This document shows positions 1 through 10,989 of a stretch of DNA of 64,000 nt, piece by piece. The position numbers and the translations under genes were made by a program. Every line of letters begins with the position of its first letter. Position 1 is the stretch's first letter. The stretch covers positions 1,116,001 to 1,180,000 of the forward strand of contig OX595995.1 of assembly GCA_951394045.1 (NCBI GenBank), read 5' to 3'. The notes beneath the pieces are model-generated. The model was not told the origin of the DNA. It worked only from the letters and a program-made list of their open reading frames with translations, and did no database searches. Source of the stretch: Nitzschia sp. DOCU1 (taxonomy: Eukaryota; Bacillariophyta; Bacillariophyceae; Bacillariales; Bacillariaceae).

Positions 1-488
1 GCAGACCTTCGGTTTATGATCGACAGAACGAAGGGATGTGATGCTGCCGGCATGTGCTGGGTGGATGTGGCGCATGTTTCCCCCGCGATAGTGGTGCTGT
101 TCGAAAAGGTTCATGTCGGTATGAAGTCCCGTTCATGCAAGTCACGAATAGGCAGTCACTGGGCCTATGGTACGACAGACAGACTGAGAGAGTCAGCCAG
201 CCATCAACGGAGGTGCGTTGAGAAGCTCAGTAGAAACGATGGTAAAAAATTGGCGGAAAATTCCCCATTAAGTCCGTCCGTGTTGTCACATACAACCGTC
301 GCTATTTATCAATACTAATTATACGGTCATAAATATTCTTATATCCAAAACCTCATGTTGTGGGCGATCACAAAATCTGGACAGGGACGCGCCGATTGCG
401 ATAACATCCAATGTCGTTTGCCACTTTCTTGCACTCCCAACACCAATAAGCGTCAAGGACAACAAGTCCTTTCTACATCTATTCTACC
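1..488. other. Left-edge stretch without a convincing gene
   Basis: A 100-codon frame at 16-318 has no recognisable domain or signal peptide and I do not call it. The last 40 bases lead into the ACC-ATG context of the small secreted ORF at 489 and are probably its 5' untranslated region. Confidence 0.4.
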
Positions 489-695
489 ATGAAATTCTCG
501 ACTCTTATTATGTTAACTTTGGCTGCCTTTGCGGTTGGTGACGAGCAACAAGGCGTTGCCAAGCGTTCTTTGTCCTCTGAACGAGGTGGACAAGCACGAT
601 TCTTCAAGGATAGCGAGGCTGCACAAAAGCGACGAAGACAGCGGGCCAACGAAGAACTACGTCGTCGACTTGAATCAAAACCTCGAGGACATTAG
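489..695 (+). CDS. Small putative secreted basic peptide (68 aa)
   Basis: I do not recognise this product. The start is a true ATG in an ACC-ATG-AA context, common for diatom starts. Residues 1-17 look like a signal peptide (Lys at position 3, a hydrophobic Leu/Ala/Phe core, then Gly-Asp). The rest is short, charged and rich in Arg, Lys and Glu, with Lys-Arg and Arg-Arg-Arg runs that could be proprotein cleavage sites. No domain is visible and no neighbour suggests a role. A second frame overlaps it at 529-744 without such features. It could be a chance ORF, because at this length only the leader supports it. Confidence 0.42.
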   Translation: MKFSTLIMLTLAAFAVGDEQQGVAKRSLSSERGGQARFFKDSEAAQKRRRQRANEELRRRLESKPRGH

Positions 696-1713
696 ATTTT
701 TCCTGGATACTCCGAAGGTTGCCATGGAAAGATGGTGTTCTTAAGTCATCTGTGTCCAAATTGATGGTTGAGTACACTGTGAAGCCTCATGAGTCAATCA
801 AACCTTGATGGATAATTATCACTTCTTAAAGCAAGCTGAAGAGGGAATGAATGTTTGGATAGCACTTCGATATATTCCGTGGGGCTATTCTTATTTTATA
901 CAGCACGAGTAATTCTTCTATGAATAGACTGAAAAGAACTTGAAACGATCGTCTGCACTTTTTCTGTGATGGTAGAAGTATGGCCTGACCATTTACGTGG
1001 ACGCTAGTCTACTTCATCTGGGTCTAGTCCTCCTAGTTTCTTTAGACGTAGTCGAACGACGAGCTCCCTCGGAGCGTGATACATTGCTCGGCGCAATAGG
1101 CAACTACTCCGTCGGCTATTTCAACTTCTCCTGTACAGATAAGACGGCCGCTACTAGGTAAGGTACGAAACCCCAACCAAGTGGCTTTTAGGCAAACTAC
1201 CAGCTGCAAACATGATCAAGCTCGCATGTTAAAAACCTTTCACTATCACGTCTCTCGACTGGCTTGGCTTTTCTAGCAAGTACCGGTAGGGATTCTAACG
1301 TATTTATTGCCATGGACCACATCCGCACTGAATGAACGATAGACTATGCACCGCTTCACCAGGCGCGGACCGATGCGGTGGTTGTAGCAATTCATCCCTT
1401 TTGCCCTAAGAGTTCGCAGAGTTAGGCTAGCCTTCAGGCAGGTTGAGCGCCGATTATTTGTGCGGCGACCCAGTCTTAACCACCAGACGGGCGAAGTCCT
1501 ACAACTACCTATTTCAAAATGGACAACTACAGTGCATCCATGGAGACTTAACCGCGTAATTGAACAAGTCGGGAGTACAAGTTTGGTCTAGTTAACCTAT
1601 GCTTTAGCCTAGTTGAGTCTGTTCGCACGTACTGGACCCCCAATCAGCGTTGAACGCGGCGCTGAGCCCAACCCAGAGACTATATCCAGAGTTCGATTAT
1701 GACAGAGTACAAT
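696..1713. other. Intergenic stretch, nothing recognised
   Basis: About 1 kb with no long frame on either strand and no repeat that I could match. It contains one copy of the palindrome TACCGGTA at 1281-1288. It presumably includes the 3' flank of the PsbU gene. Confidence 0.5.
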
Positions 1714-2450
1714 TTAACGGTAAAGGCCGTTGTTGATGTTGTCAATAACGTAATCGGCTTGTGGGGGAAGGGCGGTGAATCGGCTTTCGTACTTCTTGAG
1801 CAAGTCCTTCTCGGCTCCAGAAAGTCCTGGGATGTTGTACAAGTCACCAACGCTCTTGTATGGTCCGTTGGAGACGATCTTTCCGGCAACGGTGGGGTAA
1901 AGTCCGGGCATCTTCAAGTAGACACGGACATTGGCGTTGTTGATGTCGACAACATTGGATCCACCCAAGTAGCCAACAGACTCATAATCACGCATGGCAT
2001 TGGCAGCGGGAGCGAAAGCGGCCATACCGGCAAAGGCAGCGGCTTGGCTCAAGAACTCGCGGCGCTCGGCAGCAAGCTCAGTGGCAGGTCGCTGAACCTG
2101 GTTGCTGGGAGCAAAGGCGGCAACAGCGCTGTAAATGAAGCAAAAGATGTTAATGTGAGATTTGAGATACTTGGGAGGCAACACAAGTTCGGCACTCTGG
2201 GAAAGAACACGGGTCCAGGTTTATAGCAAGCAACCGGATCGATACCCCCTCCGGCGGTACATCTTCTACGTGTCGGATCCAAAATACGACTGCCTTGACG
2301 CCGAAGGCAGTTCTCGTATACGACCGGAGTCAGGAAAAGATCTCGGCACCCCACACCCCAACGTCGCTGGACCTCCGGTTGTATTTATTCTTCTGGAGCC
2401 AAGCATCATGTAACTTACGAAACAAGGGCGGCAAGGACAGCGATCTTCAT
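1714..2450 (-). CDS. psbU: PsbU, photosystem II 12 kDa extrinsic protein, plastid-targeted, 2 exons
   Basis: PsbU is a lumenal extrinsic subunit that stabilises the oxygen-evolving complex of photosystem II. I join exon 1 (2450-2419, ATG at 2450-2448) to exon 2 (2128-1714). The intron of 290 bp has a GTAAGT donor and a TTTACAG acceptor, and the join gives 148 residues. The precursor has three targeting parts: a signal peptide of about 13 residues, an A-V-A-A-F-A-P motif at the signal/transit junction as in diatom plastid proteins, and a second hydrophobic stretch ending A-A-N-A, read as a thylakoid lumen signal. The mature part has the PsbU helix-hairpin-helix fold signature (D-I-N-N-A-N-V-R near its start, Y-N-I-P-G-L in the middle, ending N-N-G-L-Y-R). 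An uncut reading of exon 2 from 2184 would lack the signal peptide, which supports the splice. Confidence 0.95.
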
Positions 2451-3862
2451 GGTGATAGGCTTTAGTTGCTCAAATACGAATATGACGTCTTCAATGGCTT
2501 GCAATCCCATGCCGCAGCCAAAGCCTACATACGTGCGGAACCACAAACAAAACGATGGGGATGTGGTTGAGGGTGTATCTTTTCTCTTGAATTTCAACCT
2601 GAGGCATCCAGCAAGATTCTACACGAAAATTTCTACGTAGTCGACTCGATAGACTTGAAAAGAAATCTAACGGCTTCGTTGAATTCTGACAAACGTCAGC
2701 GATTGGTCAGAATTTCGATGATATCGTTTGCCATACCCACCATACGGTGGATTGTTGATAGGATGACATGGACTTCTTCGATCACTTCATCTGCTAGCTA
2801 CCATCTACTACCGGTAGTACCGTAGAATCCGACGCCATGGTAGTAGTCATAGAGAGAATGCAGAGAAAGCAGCACCCAGCTACAAGACGAAGACCGCTCG
2901 CTAATTATTACCAGCCGAAATCTACCCGTTATTGCAGATGAGTCGTCCCAAATTCACTCAAGAGCACTGTTTCAGAACCAGCACATCCCGAACTTGAAAT
3001 AGGTGTACTACAAGCTAACAGGCGCCAGATACCTATTAAAGTCAGAGCTACCTCGATCTAGCCGTTAATTGTAAGACTGCAGCGTTCACCATGCCACATT
3101 CCATGCAAAGACACTTCCAGGCAAATAGTGGATGGCGTGAACACTGATTGAGGACGCGGTACTGGTAACCCCAAGTTGTCCCTCGATCTGTCGAGGAGAT
3201 CAAATTTACTCTTGTAGTATAGTATACAAACGGATTGTGCGCTCAATAACACGCACCCACCCGTCTCTGTTGTGTTGTGTGAATTGTAGACCTTTCAGAT
3301 ACCTTACGTTCTACTCCCCATTACATAAAAGTGACAATCATGACGTTATTGGTGTTGTTGGACACCCATAGTAGAACGACTTCTTTCGTCGTTCCACAAA
3401 GGTGTCAGTGGCGAAATGCTGTTCTCTGTCGTAGAGCACCAACGAGCGCGAAAAACTGAACAACAGATATGCTGCTTCTGCTTCATTTACACTCGCTGCG
3501 CCCCACGACATCCTCCCACCTGTACAACTAGAGATATCCTCCCAGAGGGGGACTAGTTGCACCGGTTTCTTCTTTCCATTACAGCATTGGAGTAAACTCC
3601 AGCCCCCGGCACGATTAGGGGGTTCGCCCACTTGTTGGCTGGCATCTTTTCAATGTAACACCACAATCAGTGTTCCTTTGGATGCGAAAACGTCATGACT
3701 GTCCCTTTCAAGGAACAGGAAATATAGTACGTAACTCATTCGATGAACATGCCCCGCTCACGAGTGCGGAGAAATAGCCAACAACACAGACTCTGGAACG
3801 CCCGAGTGGGCGCCAGCTGCTGCTGACGTTTTGTAAGTCTGTTCATCGAAGGTATCGTGGTC
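2451..3862. other. Intergenic stretch with one short palindrome
   Basis: About 1.4 kb upstream of PsbU, so its promoter should lie in the first few hundred bases. Short frames at 3058-3252 and 3338-3631 have no domain or good start. A perfect 12-base palindrome, ACTACCGGTAGT, sits at 2807-2818. Confidence 0.45.
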
Positions 3863-4333
3863 TTATTCTCTTCTTGTTGCAGTCGCTTTTAAACGTCTCC
3901 ACTTCCATGCATATTTGCAAAAGCAAACGTACGATGAGTCAAAGAGCGTTCTGGAACTTGAGTTTCGAGCGGGTGCTTTCAGCGTTGCCCTACCAAAGTA
4001 GGACAGTTGCCGAAACCTTGGATTCTTGTAAAAGTCCACCAGCGATTGCCGGTACTGTTGTATCAGGTTTGACCCCCGCAATGTTCCGTCATCGATTCTC
4101 ACCAACGCCCACGCTCTCTTGGCATGACCCAGCGAGATCGTAGCGAATACTGCAAGCATCGTCGTTACAGCCAGAGAGAGGAACAAGGTCCACAGCATGG
4201 GGGAGTAGTCATTGAATCCCACAGTGCAAACCAAAGTCTCCATAACCCACTCAAGGAACGGAAAGCTTGGCAGTAACATCATGCTGCTTGTAGCCCACCA
4301 CCATGGGCTTCGCATGACGGCCTCCGTCATCAT
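3863..4333 (-). CDS. Possible membrane protein, unknown function
   Basis: I do not recognise this gene. From the ATG at 4333 the frame gives about 156 residues. The N-terminal half has two hydrophobic segments, around residues 15-35 and 45-68, and the second reads as a good transmembrane helix. After it comes a soluble-looking stretch containing R-I-D-D-G-T and a Tyr/Gln/Arg-rich helix. The last 50 residues are basic and low in complexity and could be read-through of an intron or 3' untranslated region. The 5' end may also lie in an unseen exon. There is no neighbour on this strand close enough to help. Confidence 0.33.
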   Translation of the reverse strand: MMTEAVMRSPWWWATSSMMLLPSFPFLEWVMETLVCTVGFNDYSPMLWTLFLSLAVTTMLAVFATISLGHAKRAWALVRIDDGTLRGSNLIQQYRQSLVDFYKNPRFRQLSYFGRATLKAPARNSSSRTLFDSSYVCFCKYAWKWRRLKATATRRE

Positions 4334-4867
4334 TGCTGCCAAAAGCGGGTCAGCACATCCACAAATTCCCAGGCCTTTTACGATAATGATGGTGAAATTG
4401 GATGCAAACTTATGGAAAGATGCAATCGAGGATTGTCATCAAGTGTATCCTTAACAATGACTGTCTTTCTCTTCACAATTTTGGCAAGGACTTGTAGTTT
4501 CGACTCCTATGAATTTGTCTTGCTCGATAGATCTGAAACAAAGGTTTCGATGGATGCCGTGTCTCCTTTGGCGGCAGGTGGCGAAGAGTTGATGATGTCG
4601 CACATCTGTTTGTGTGTGTTTGAATTTGCAGAAAGAAGAATTGAATTCCCACTCCACCATAAGTAATTATGTCGCATATTCTGCGACTTGTTAAACAAAA
4701 ATGTCCGAACTTTCTTGAACGGAAAAAAATGAGCAAGGCGGCGCGTGCAGGCGCCAAAAGTTCTCCCTCGCCACACCAAGAAGGAGGATCGAGCTTCCGA
4801 GAGAACTACCAGGTACCAATCTTTCGGTACCCCATTTGGGATTTTGCTCCATTGCGAACATTAGGAG

Positions 4868-5763
4868 CATTCAATGTTTTGACGCGCATGCACTTCCAGA
4901 CAAGGACGCGTTTGCACTTCTAAAATAATTTATTCTGATTGGCTAATTTAGAAGTGCAAACTGGTCTGGAAGCGCAAGCTTGTCCTGCAAACTGGGGGGA
5001 GCTTTTTTTCCACCCCAGGAATGCAGGACGAGTTTGCACTTCCAAACTCGACTGCTTCGAATTCTCTCTCTCTCTATTTTAACGTGACAGAACCCAAAAC
5101 CAATGCTGTTGCATCAACAGCAACAACAACTACTCAATGGGAACACTCCGCTGCACCTCTTCTCATCACACTTCTTCAACTTCAGAAATAATGGAACGGT
5201 CGTACGTTTGCTTGAGTCTTCAACAATGACAACAAGGGAAGAATTTGGTATTTTCTTGCTGGTTTGTTCCCAGGGTCTGCCCACGACAATCAATCGTTTG
5301 CAACACACGACAATCAATCTTTTGCAGCACAACCAATACCGGGATTCTTCTTGCAACCTCTTCAACCAAAATGTCGCATATAGTTTCCCCTGTGGCATCT
5401 CCTGCTTTAGTTTGGGCGCTCATGGTTGATTGTTGTGCAATGAGTGTACAGGGGGATGATGACAATGCTGTGCTGCCAACGTTGGAGCACCTTTGCGTTG
5501 CCTAACTTTAACATGGCCACTGAACGGTCATCACCCGGCATCAAAGCAGATCAAAAGAAGAGCAACATGTATCATGCTGGAATAGAACTTGTTCCTTTCG
5601 ATGGCTTACCACCGCCAGTAGTTGCTTTAATACAAGCACAGAGTGAAGTGGTGCAAACTCGTCGGGGGCGCAAACTCGTCCGGGGTGCGCTCAATGTTTT
5701 ATGGGTTATGAGTCCTGCAAACTCGTCTGGAAGTGCAAACTCGGGAAAAACATTGAATGCGGC
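4868..5763. repeat. Foldback/MITE-like repeat with inverted ends and many GCAAACTCGTC units
   Basis: The left end reads GCATTCAATGTTTT (4868-4880) and its reverse complement closes the right end (about 5747-5760). Inside each end lies a second inverted stretch built on GTTTGCACTTCCAGAC. On the left, a perfect 15-base inverted repeat (GTTTGCACTTCTAAA, 4910-4924 and 4947-4961) flanks a 22-base spacer. Units close to GCAAACTCGTC recur about ten times in both orientations near 4889-4920, 4951-4992, 5026-5045, 5645-5680 and 5712-5740. A further copy of CAATGTTTT is at 5692-5700. The middle (5100-5640) has only short frames. I see no clear target duplication. It is probably a non-autonomous DNA transposon or satellite-like repeat. 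The flanks 4334-4867 and 5764-6248 show no gene. Confidence 0.55.
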
Positions 5764-6248
5764 TATTCTTCTCTTTAGTTACTCTAGAGAGAGTAGAGAG
5801 AAGAAACCCGGTACAGCAGGCATAAAAAGCTCTTGGAATGCATGACTACCATGGGATTACCGACCTCTTCCGTTCGTGTTTCATGAGGGTTTCTTCTTTA
5901 CCATCAGCATGATGCCGCGGCCGTCGTAGTGTAACGGGCAGCAAAAAGCAGAGAAAGTTTGAAATGTCCAATATACTACAACAATAAGAAGATGAACGCC
6001 TTCTGTTCTTGTCGTGCTGCCCGGTTAAACAGATCTTCCTACCAGGACCAGTGCTCTAGTGAGGCATGCTAACACGCAGAGTGCTATTGTTATTTCAAAG
6101 CCGACAGTATCTGCTCGGGAAAGGACGTTCGTCTAGAGACGACTACAACGCAGTACTAGACTACCAGGTATAGGCATTGAACGATGTGATGAAATACGCA
6201 TCTAAATACTATCTTTCTTTTGTTTGATTGTTCTGCTCGAATACCCAA

Positions 6249-8343
6249 CTAGTCTACCTTGACATTTTGGAAAATGGCCCGGACAAACCGACTTGCCGCG
6301 GCATGCCCCAATGTCCCACACAACAATCCCAAATTGAGGGCAATCAAGGCCATGTATCCAAAATAAAACGAGGTTTGCAAAAAGCCATGCATTTGTGTCT
6401 TGAACAAAAAGTAGTAAATGCCATAAAGAAAGACATATCCGGCCGTCGAGGCGCCAGATCCAAAGGCTGTCCATTGCCAGAGGTAGTTTTCAGCATTCAA
6501 GCAGAAGTATACCACAATGATCGATGTCATGCCCACGACGATCGTGAGAATGGCGTAGACCCCCAATAAGAATCCATAGACGTGGTAGAACTTGTAGTTC
6601 CAGAGGGACGTCAAGACGTAGTAGAGCTCAATAAAGATGGATCCGAAACTCAAGAGACCCGCCAAAGGAATAAGACCCGAAGGCTTTCCATACCACGGGA
6701 CATCCTCTGGGATTGGTCGAGGAATGGCATTGACACGACAAGGGAAAGTAGTGGCAGTTCCCTTGTTGGCGTGACGACCCAAAAGAGTTCCGACGATGCA
6801 GAGTGGAAGCGAGACAAAGACCCACAATAGGAACAACTTGAGAATGACCGAAAAGGGGATGCTGTTGATGGTTCCATATACCAAAGAGATTGTGTTCAAG
6901 ATGGAGCAGATTATGACCGTGACGGTAGGGAGCAATAGGGCCGTCAATCCCATGGTGGCCTGCCACAAGTTGCTGGGTCCCGCCGCCGTGTTGCCACGTC
7001 GAGCGACTGTCGGGTAGTATTCCTTGAAGAACTTGCCCGACATGAACCCACTAACGATAGAAGCCAGCGAGTAGCAAATCAAAATGGACTGCATCACCTC
7101 CCCGCGCTCCTCATGAACAGCCCCGTGCAAAGGCCCCAAGACAGCAAAGAGAATGACTCCCAAAGTCAATACCACCAGTTGCCACCCAGTACCGACTAGA
7201 GCCGAAAAGAAAGGCAACCAAAAGGGGGCTCGGAAGACGTCGCCGTGCACTTGTTTCCACCCCGCATCCTCCACCTTGTCGTGATGAAGAGCTTCCTTCT
7301 CGTCATCGTCCGCATCGGCGTCTTCCAAATCATGCACCAATCCGTAACGAGCGTAGTCCTTCTTGAGCGTTCGCAGCAGAATCAAAGCCACCAGTCCCAT
7401 CAGAAACAAGACCATCATGAAGGAGTTAAAGACCGAGAACCAGTGAATCGGGTGCTTGAAGAATTCATGATCCAAATAACGATCAAAGCGCGAATGAAAC
7501 TCTTCCTGTGTTTCCACGAACTGCACGTGCAAGCTGAAATCCAAGGCCACTCCCTCCTTGACTTCCTTGAGCGACTTCGGGTCACTCGTAAGATCGACCT
7601 TGACGATCTGATCCTTGTTGTAGGAAATGACCAGATTGCGGTTGGTGTAGACGTAGGGGTGGAGATTGGCGATTTCCGTGTCCGACAGATCGGTCATGTG
7701 ATCCAATCGATCCAGATCGTCCTTCTCCTTAATGCTAAACTGATCCGCCTTGGGAAGCATCTCTCCCACCATTCCCCAGACGGGCAAGTCATCCAAGTAC
7801 ATTTGATAAAACCAGCGATGTTGGACGGCCTTGGCGAACTGTTGCGCCTGCTCTTTCGAGAGAGGCTTGGTGCTGCAGGTTTCCGGCGCGGCGTTGGTTT
7901 GCAAAAACGCTATATCGTGGCCCGAATGTCTCAGGGCGTGGCCCCCCAGGTGCTCTCCCATTGTGTGCACCTTCCATTCGTTCCAGCGACCAGTGCCGCC
8001 CGTAGATTCCGGGTGGTGCTTGGTGTCGGGGGCACAGTAGGGAAGAGTATAATATTCGTAGGCTTCCTGAGGATTAGCGTACGGGCCGACCTACATTCAC
8101 GAGAACAGCGCACACAAACAGAAATAAGATGTCTGCTTCAATGCCACTCCTTGGCATCCTTTCAGCGCAACAATGACCGTTGCCATCCTCTATTTATCAT
8201 TCACATGCCCCGACACGAATAAATCTTCGTACCTTGTTTACCCACAACTCTACATGCTCTCCCTTCTTGTAGCGATGATCATCTGTTCCAGCTTGTGCAT
8301 GTGGCAAAAGCCATGCGGCAGCTAATGCTAAAGGTAGCTTCAT
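6249..8343 (-). CDS. TM9SF nonaspanin (EMP70 family), 2 exons
   Basis: Nonaspanins are nine-helix proteins of the Golgi and endosomes that help sort membrane proteins with glycine-rich helices. Exon 1 is 8343-8233 and exon 2 is 8090-6249. The 142-bp intron has a GTACGA donor and TGTAG acceptor and lies in phase 0, and the product has 650 residues. Residues 1-18 are a signal peptide. Then follow H-R-Y-K-K-G-E and V-N-K-V-G-P-Y-x-N-P-Q-E-x-Y-x-Y-Y-x-L-P-Y-C, which cross the exon join and fix it. The lumenal domain is followed by one helix, a charged loop (D-A-D-A-D-D-D-E) and eight more helices. The C-terminus ends G-F-L-Q-T-S-F-Y-F-G-Y ... K-V-D, matching the family's KxD retrieval signal. A start at 8442 is in frame but puts 33 polar residues before the leader, so I chose 8343. 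Confidence 0.95.
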
Positions 8344-8833
8344 CTTGGCCACTGCTATTTGTGATGATGGGTTGTTGCTATCGTAGTCGCCCCCGCCGCC
8401 GCCATGGTGGAAACGTTCGAGTTCGTGCCTGCCAGTGGGCACCGCGTAGTGGCTACGGCCATCTCAGTACGACTGCAACGGTGTGACGCCCGCCGGCAAT
8501 GACCATTTGGGCGATGATTTAGTCCTTCTAAACTACTGACTCATCTGACTTGGATTCTACGACCTTCTGTGCAGCTTCGGAAGGTTGTGTATGCTCTAGA
8601 AGCAAATGGAACACTTTACTACTGCACAGAATGTATCGCTCCAGTCTACATCTACTACTGTCAACATTCATTTTGTTGTCTGTTGTACGATGTCGATTGC
8701 TTATTGGTATTTCTGATCCTGCGTCGTTGCCCCCGCCCAGCACCCTTGCTGCCGCAAACAACAATACACTAGCTAGGTACTAGTGGTGCAGCTCAAAGAC
8801 AGCAGTGAATGAAGACACTATATAAAGGCCTTA
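8344..8833. other. Spacer between LRR gene 3' end and TM9SF 5' end
   Basis: Both neighbours are on the minus strand, so this holds the promoter and 5' untranslated region of the TM9SF gene and the 3' flank of the LRR gene. Short frames here show no domain. Confidence 0.5.
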
Positions 8834-10402
8834 TTATTTTCGACAAACAATATCGGGACGTTCTTGCAATATCCAATATATATGATCCGGTGCAGGGCTC
8901 TTCCTCGATGAAGAGGAAGATGATCGACTGCTGCTCAGAATGTGCGGCCACGCCGCCATGGGAATCGTCCACACATCGCCCCAATGCCGTCGACCACTAG
9001 CATTGGCACCCAAATAAAAGCACAACTTGTCATTTACCAAGTGGTTTTCATAGGAAGGTTCCAAGATGGATAGTTCTACCAATGTTTGATTGGACTGTTC
9101 CAGCACTTTGACAATCTCCGCTGCCCCTCGACGATCCACCACATTACCACTCATTGTAAGTCGCTTCAAAGTGGCATTATGCTGTAGTAGCGATGCAATG
9201 GACCGCGCGCTTTCGTTTGTAAGGTAATTGTGGCTTAACCAGAGTTCTTCGAGTCCTCGCGATTGGCCGACGGTGGAAGTGTTTAGATCCGTTCGATTTG
9301 TTTGGCCCAGGGCAGCTACCAGGTGGAGCACTCCCGAGTCACCGATACCATTATGACAGAGGAGAAGTCGGCGCAAGCGGGTACTGTTTATGACATTGGC
9401 CAAGATCTTAGCTCCAGCTGCACCTAACCGATTGCCACCCAGATTCAACTCTTCCACGTGCGCCAATCGAAGTGACGAAGCCAGTACCTCGAGACCTTGT
9501 ATGTCAATCATGTTACAATACAGATCCAGCGATACGAGAGAAGGGCAATACACGAGGCCCAGCGCCAGCTCTTTGATGCCAGCATTGGCAATGCCATTCA
9601 TGCCTATACGCAGTCGTTTTATACGGACGTCGTTCCTTGACAGAGCCCGGGCCAAGATTTCGGCGCCCTCGTCTCCAATATCACAATCCCACAAATCAAT
9701 CGTCGGGATACGATGCAATTTGCCATCTTCCACCAAAACTCGTAGCCCCTTGGCACCCATGGGGTTGCCACACAATCGAAGGAAGGACAACTGCGACATC
9801 TTGACCAAACTCCTACGACCCAATACGCCAATCGCCTCAGCGTCAAGAAGGTTCCACGACAAATCCAAGTGTCGCAAGGAATGCACTGGGAGGTGCGACA
9901 ATAGCAGTCTTGCGCTGCGAGGATCTCGTCCTATCTGATTTTCCGACAAGGTCAAGTGCGTCAGACTGTCTAGCGAAGTCTGGGCAAATCTGCGAGAAAA
10001 GCTGAGATCCACGCGGCGGCCTTCAATACTCAAGTACTCCATCTGCTTGTGTAAGCAGTGACGCAGTTGACGAAGTGACAAATCCTTATACACATATTGT
10101 GTCTGACAGGGAGCATGTACCGCCACAGTGGTACAATAAGAAGAATACAACCGATTGGGGCCGACGGGAGAATGGCCGCTGCATTCGGACAAGCAACAAC
10201 TGCTGGATGCTTTGCAAGTTGGTCGATGGTGTTGAGGCGCACCTGACTTGCGTTGCCGTAAGATTCGGAACAACCAGTGATCAGCTCTTTGCCGATCACG
10301 GACAAGGAGATGTCCAGAACAAACGCAACATTCCTGTTCACTTTTCTGCATCGCAATCGATTCGTCTGCCTCGAAGCGGATCCCTTGCTTGGACGCCACC
10401 AT
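8834..10402 (-). CDS. Leucine-rich repeat protein, ribonuclease-inhibitor type
   Basis: The frame from the ATG at 10402 gives 522 residues. The frame opens further to 10483, but only with a TTG start. Residues from about 165 to 465 are a run of RNI/NLRC3-type leucine-rich repeats of about 28 residues. Each has an L-x-x-L-x-L-x-x-N/C-x-(I/L)-G-x-x-G pattern, with L-S-W-N, L-W-D-C, L-Y-C-N, L-G-G-N and L-C-H-N as the conserved turns. Such repeats form a horseshoe used for protein binding. There is no kinase, NACHT or transmembrane segment. The first 130 residues are Cys- and His-rich and poorly conserved-looking, and could include an unrecognised intron. The C-terminus has a serine run. The partner and role are unknown. 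Confidence 0.78.
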   Translation of the reverse strand: MVASKQGIRFEADESIAMQKSEQECCVCSGHLLVRDRQRADHWLFRILRQRKSGAPQHHRPTCKASSSCCLSECSGHSPVGPNRLYSSYCTTVAVHAPCQTQYVYKDLSLRQLRHCLHKQMEYLSIEGRRVDLSFSRRFAQTSLDSLTHLTLSENQIGRDPRSARLLLSHLPVHSLRHLDLSWNLLDAEAIGVLGRRSLVKMSQLSFLRLCGNPMGAKGLRVLVEDGKLHRIPTIDLWDCDIGDEGAEILARALSRNDVRIKRLRIGMNGIANAGIKELALGLVYCPSLVSLDLYCNMIDIQGLEVLASSLRLAHVEELNLGGNRLGAAGAKILANVINSTRLRRLLLCHNGIGDSGVLHLVAALGQTNRTDLNTSTVGQSRGLEELWLSHNYLTNESARSIASLLQHNATLKRLTMSGNVVDRRGAAEIVKVLEQSNQTLVELSILEPSYENHLVNDKLCFYLGANASGRRHWGDVWTIPMAAWPHILSSSRSSSSSSRKSPAPDHIYWILQERPDIVCRK

Positions 10403-10989
10403 GGAAGCAAAATGCACCAAGAAATGAATGTAAAGTAGTGACGAATGGGTCGTCTGAAGACGTACTTCACATGCCGGAGGCAAGAGTTGGATGAATGAGC
10501 AACCGGCAAGTGTGCAGGTTCGTCACTTGCGTCGTCGTCCACACTTTCTTCCCTTCTCATGTTCTGATGGAAAGGAAGAAGAAAGGCCCAACCAAGACAA
10601 TCGATGGTGATGATGTCATTTTGGTATCTTGCAACTGTCCAATCAACGTGAAGTCTCGTGATGCCAATGATTGGCGGCATCACTCCAAAGATTGCGCGAC
10701 GACGTGGCGTATCGTGGATGCGCCAGCCATGCTACGTATATTGGTAGCAACGCTGGATAGGTTTACGACTGGCCTTTCGCGCCACATAGGCGTACAAAAT
10801 TATCGACCATGACGAAATCTTTGATCGGTCCACGCCGTCACTATCACACAAAAAAGCGAAGCATTATACACCATCTTGCCCAAGCGTAGTGCACCGCCTT
10901 TCCATTTACCAAAGGTTTGAGCCACACCGACGAACTGCTGCATCTCAGACCCGACCTTTGAAGAAATGAAGGCTTCGTTGTTGTTGTCC
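10403..10989. other. Divergent spacer between LRR gene and peroxidase gene
   Basis: The two genes point away from each other, so their promoters share this 0.6 kb. Frames on the minus strand (10030-10683 and 10800-10991) have no recognisable domain. The ATG at 10991 of the latter overlaps the peroxidase start in a CCATGG palindrome, which is probably accidental. Confidence 0.45.
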
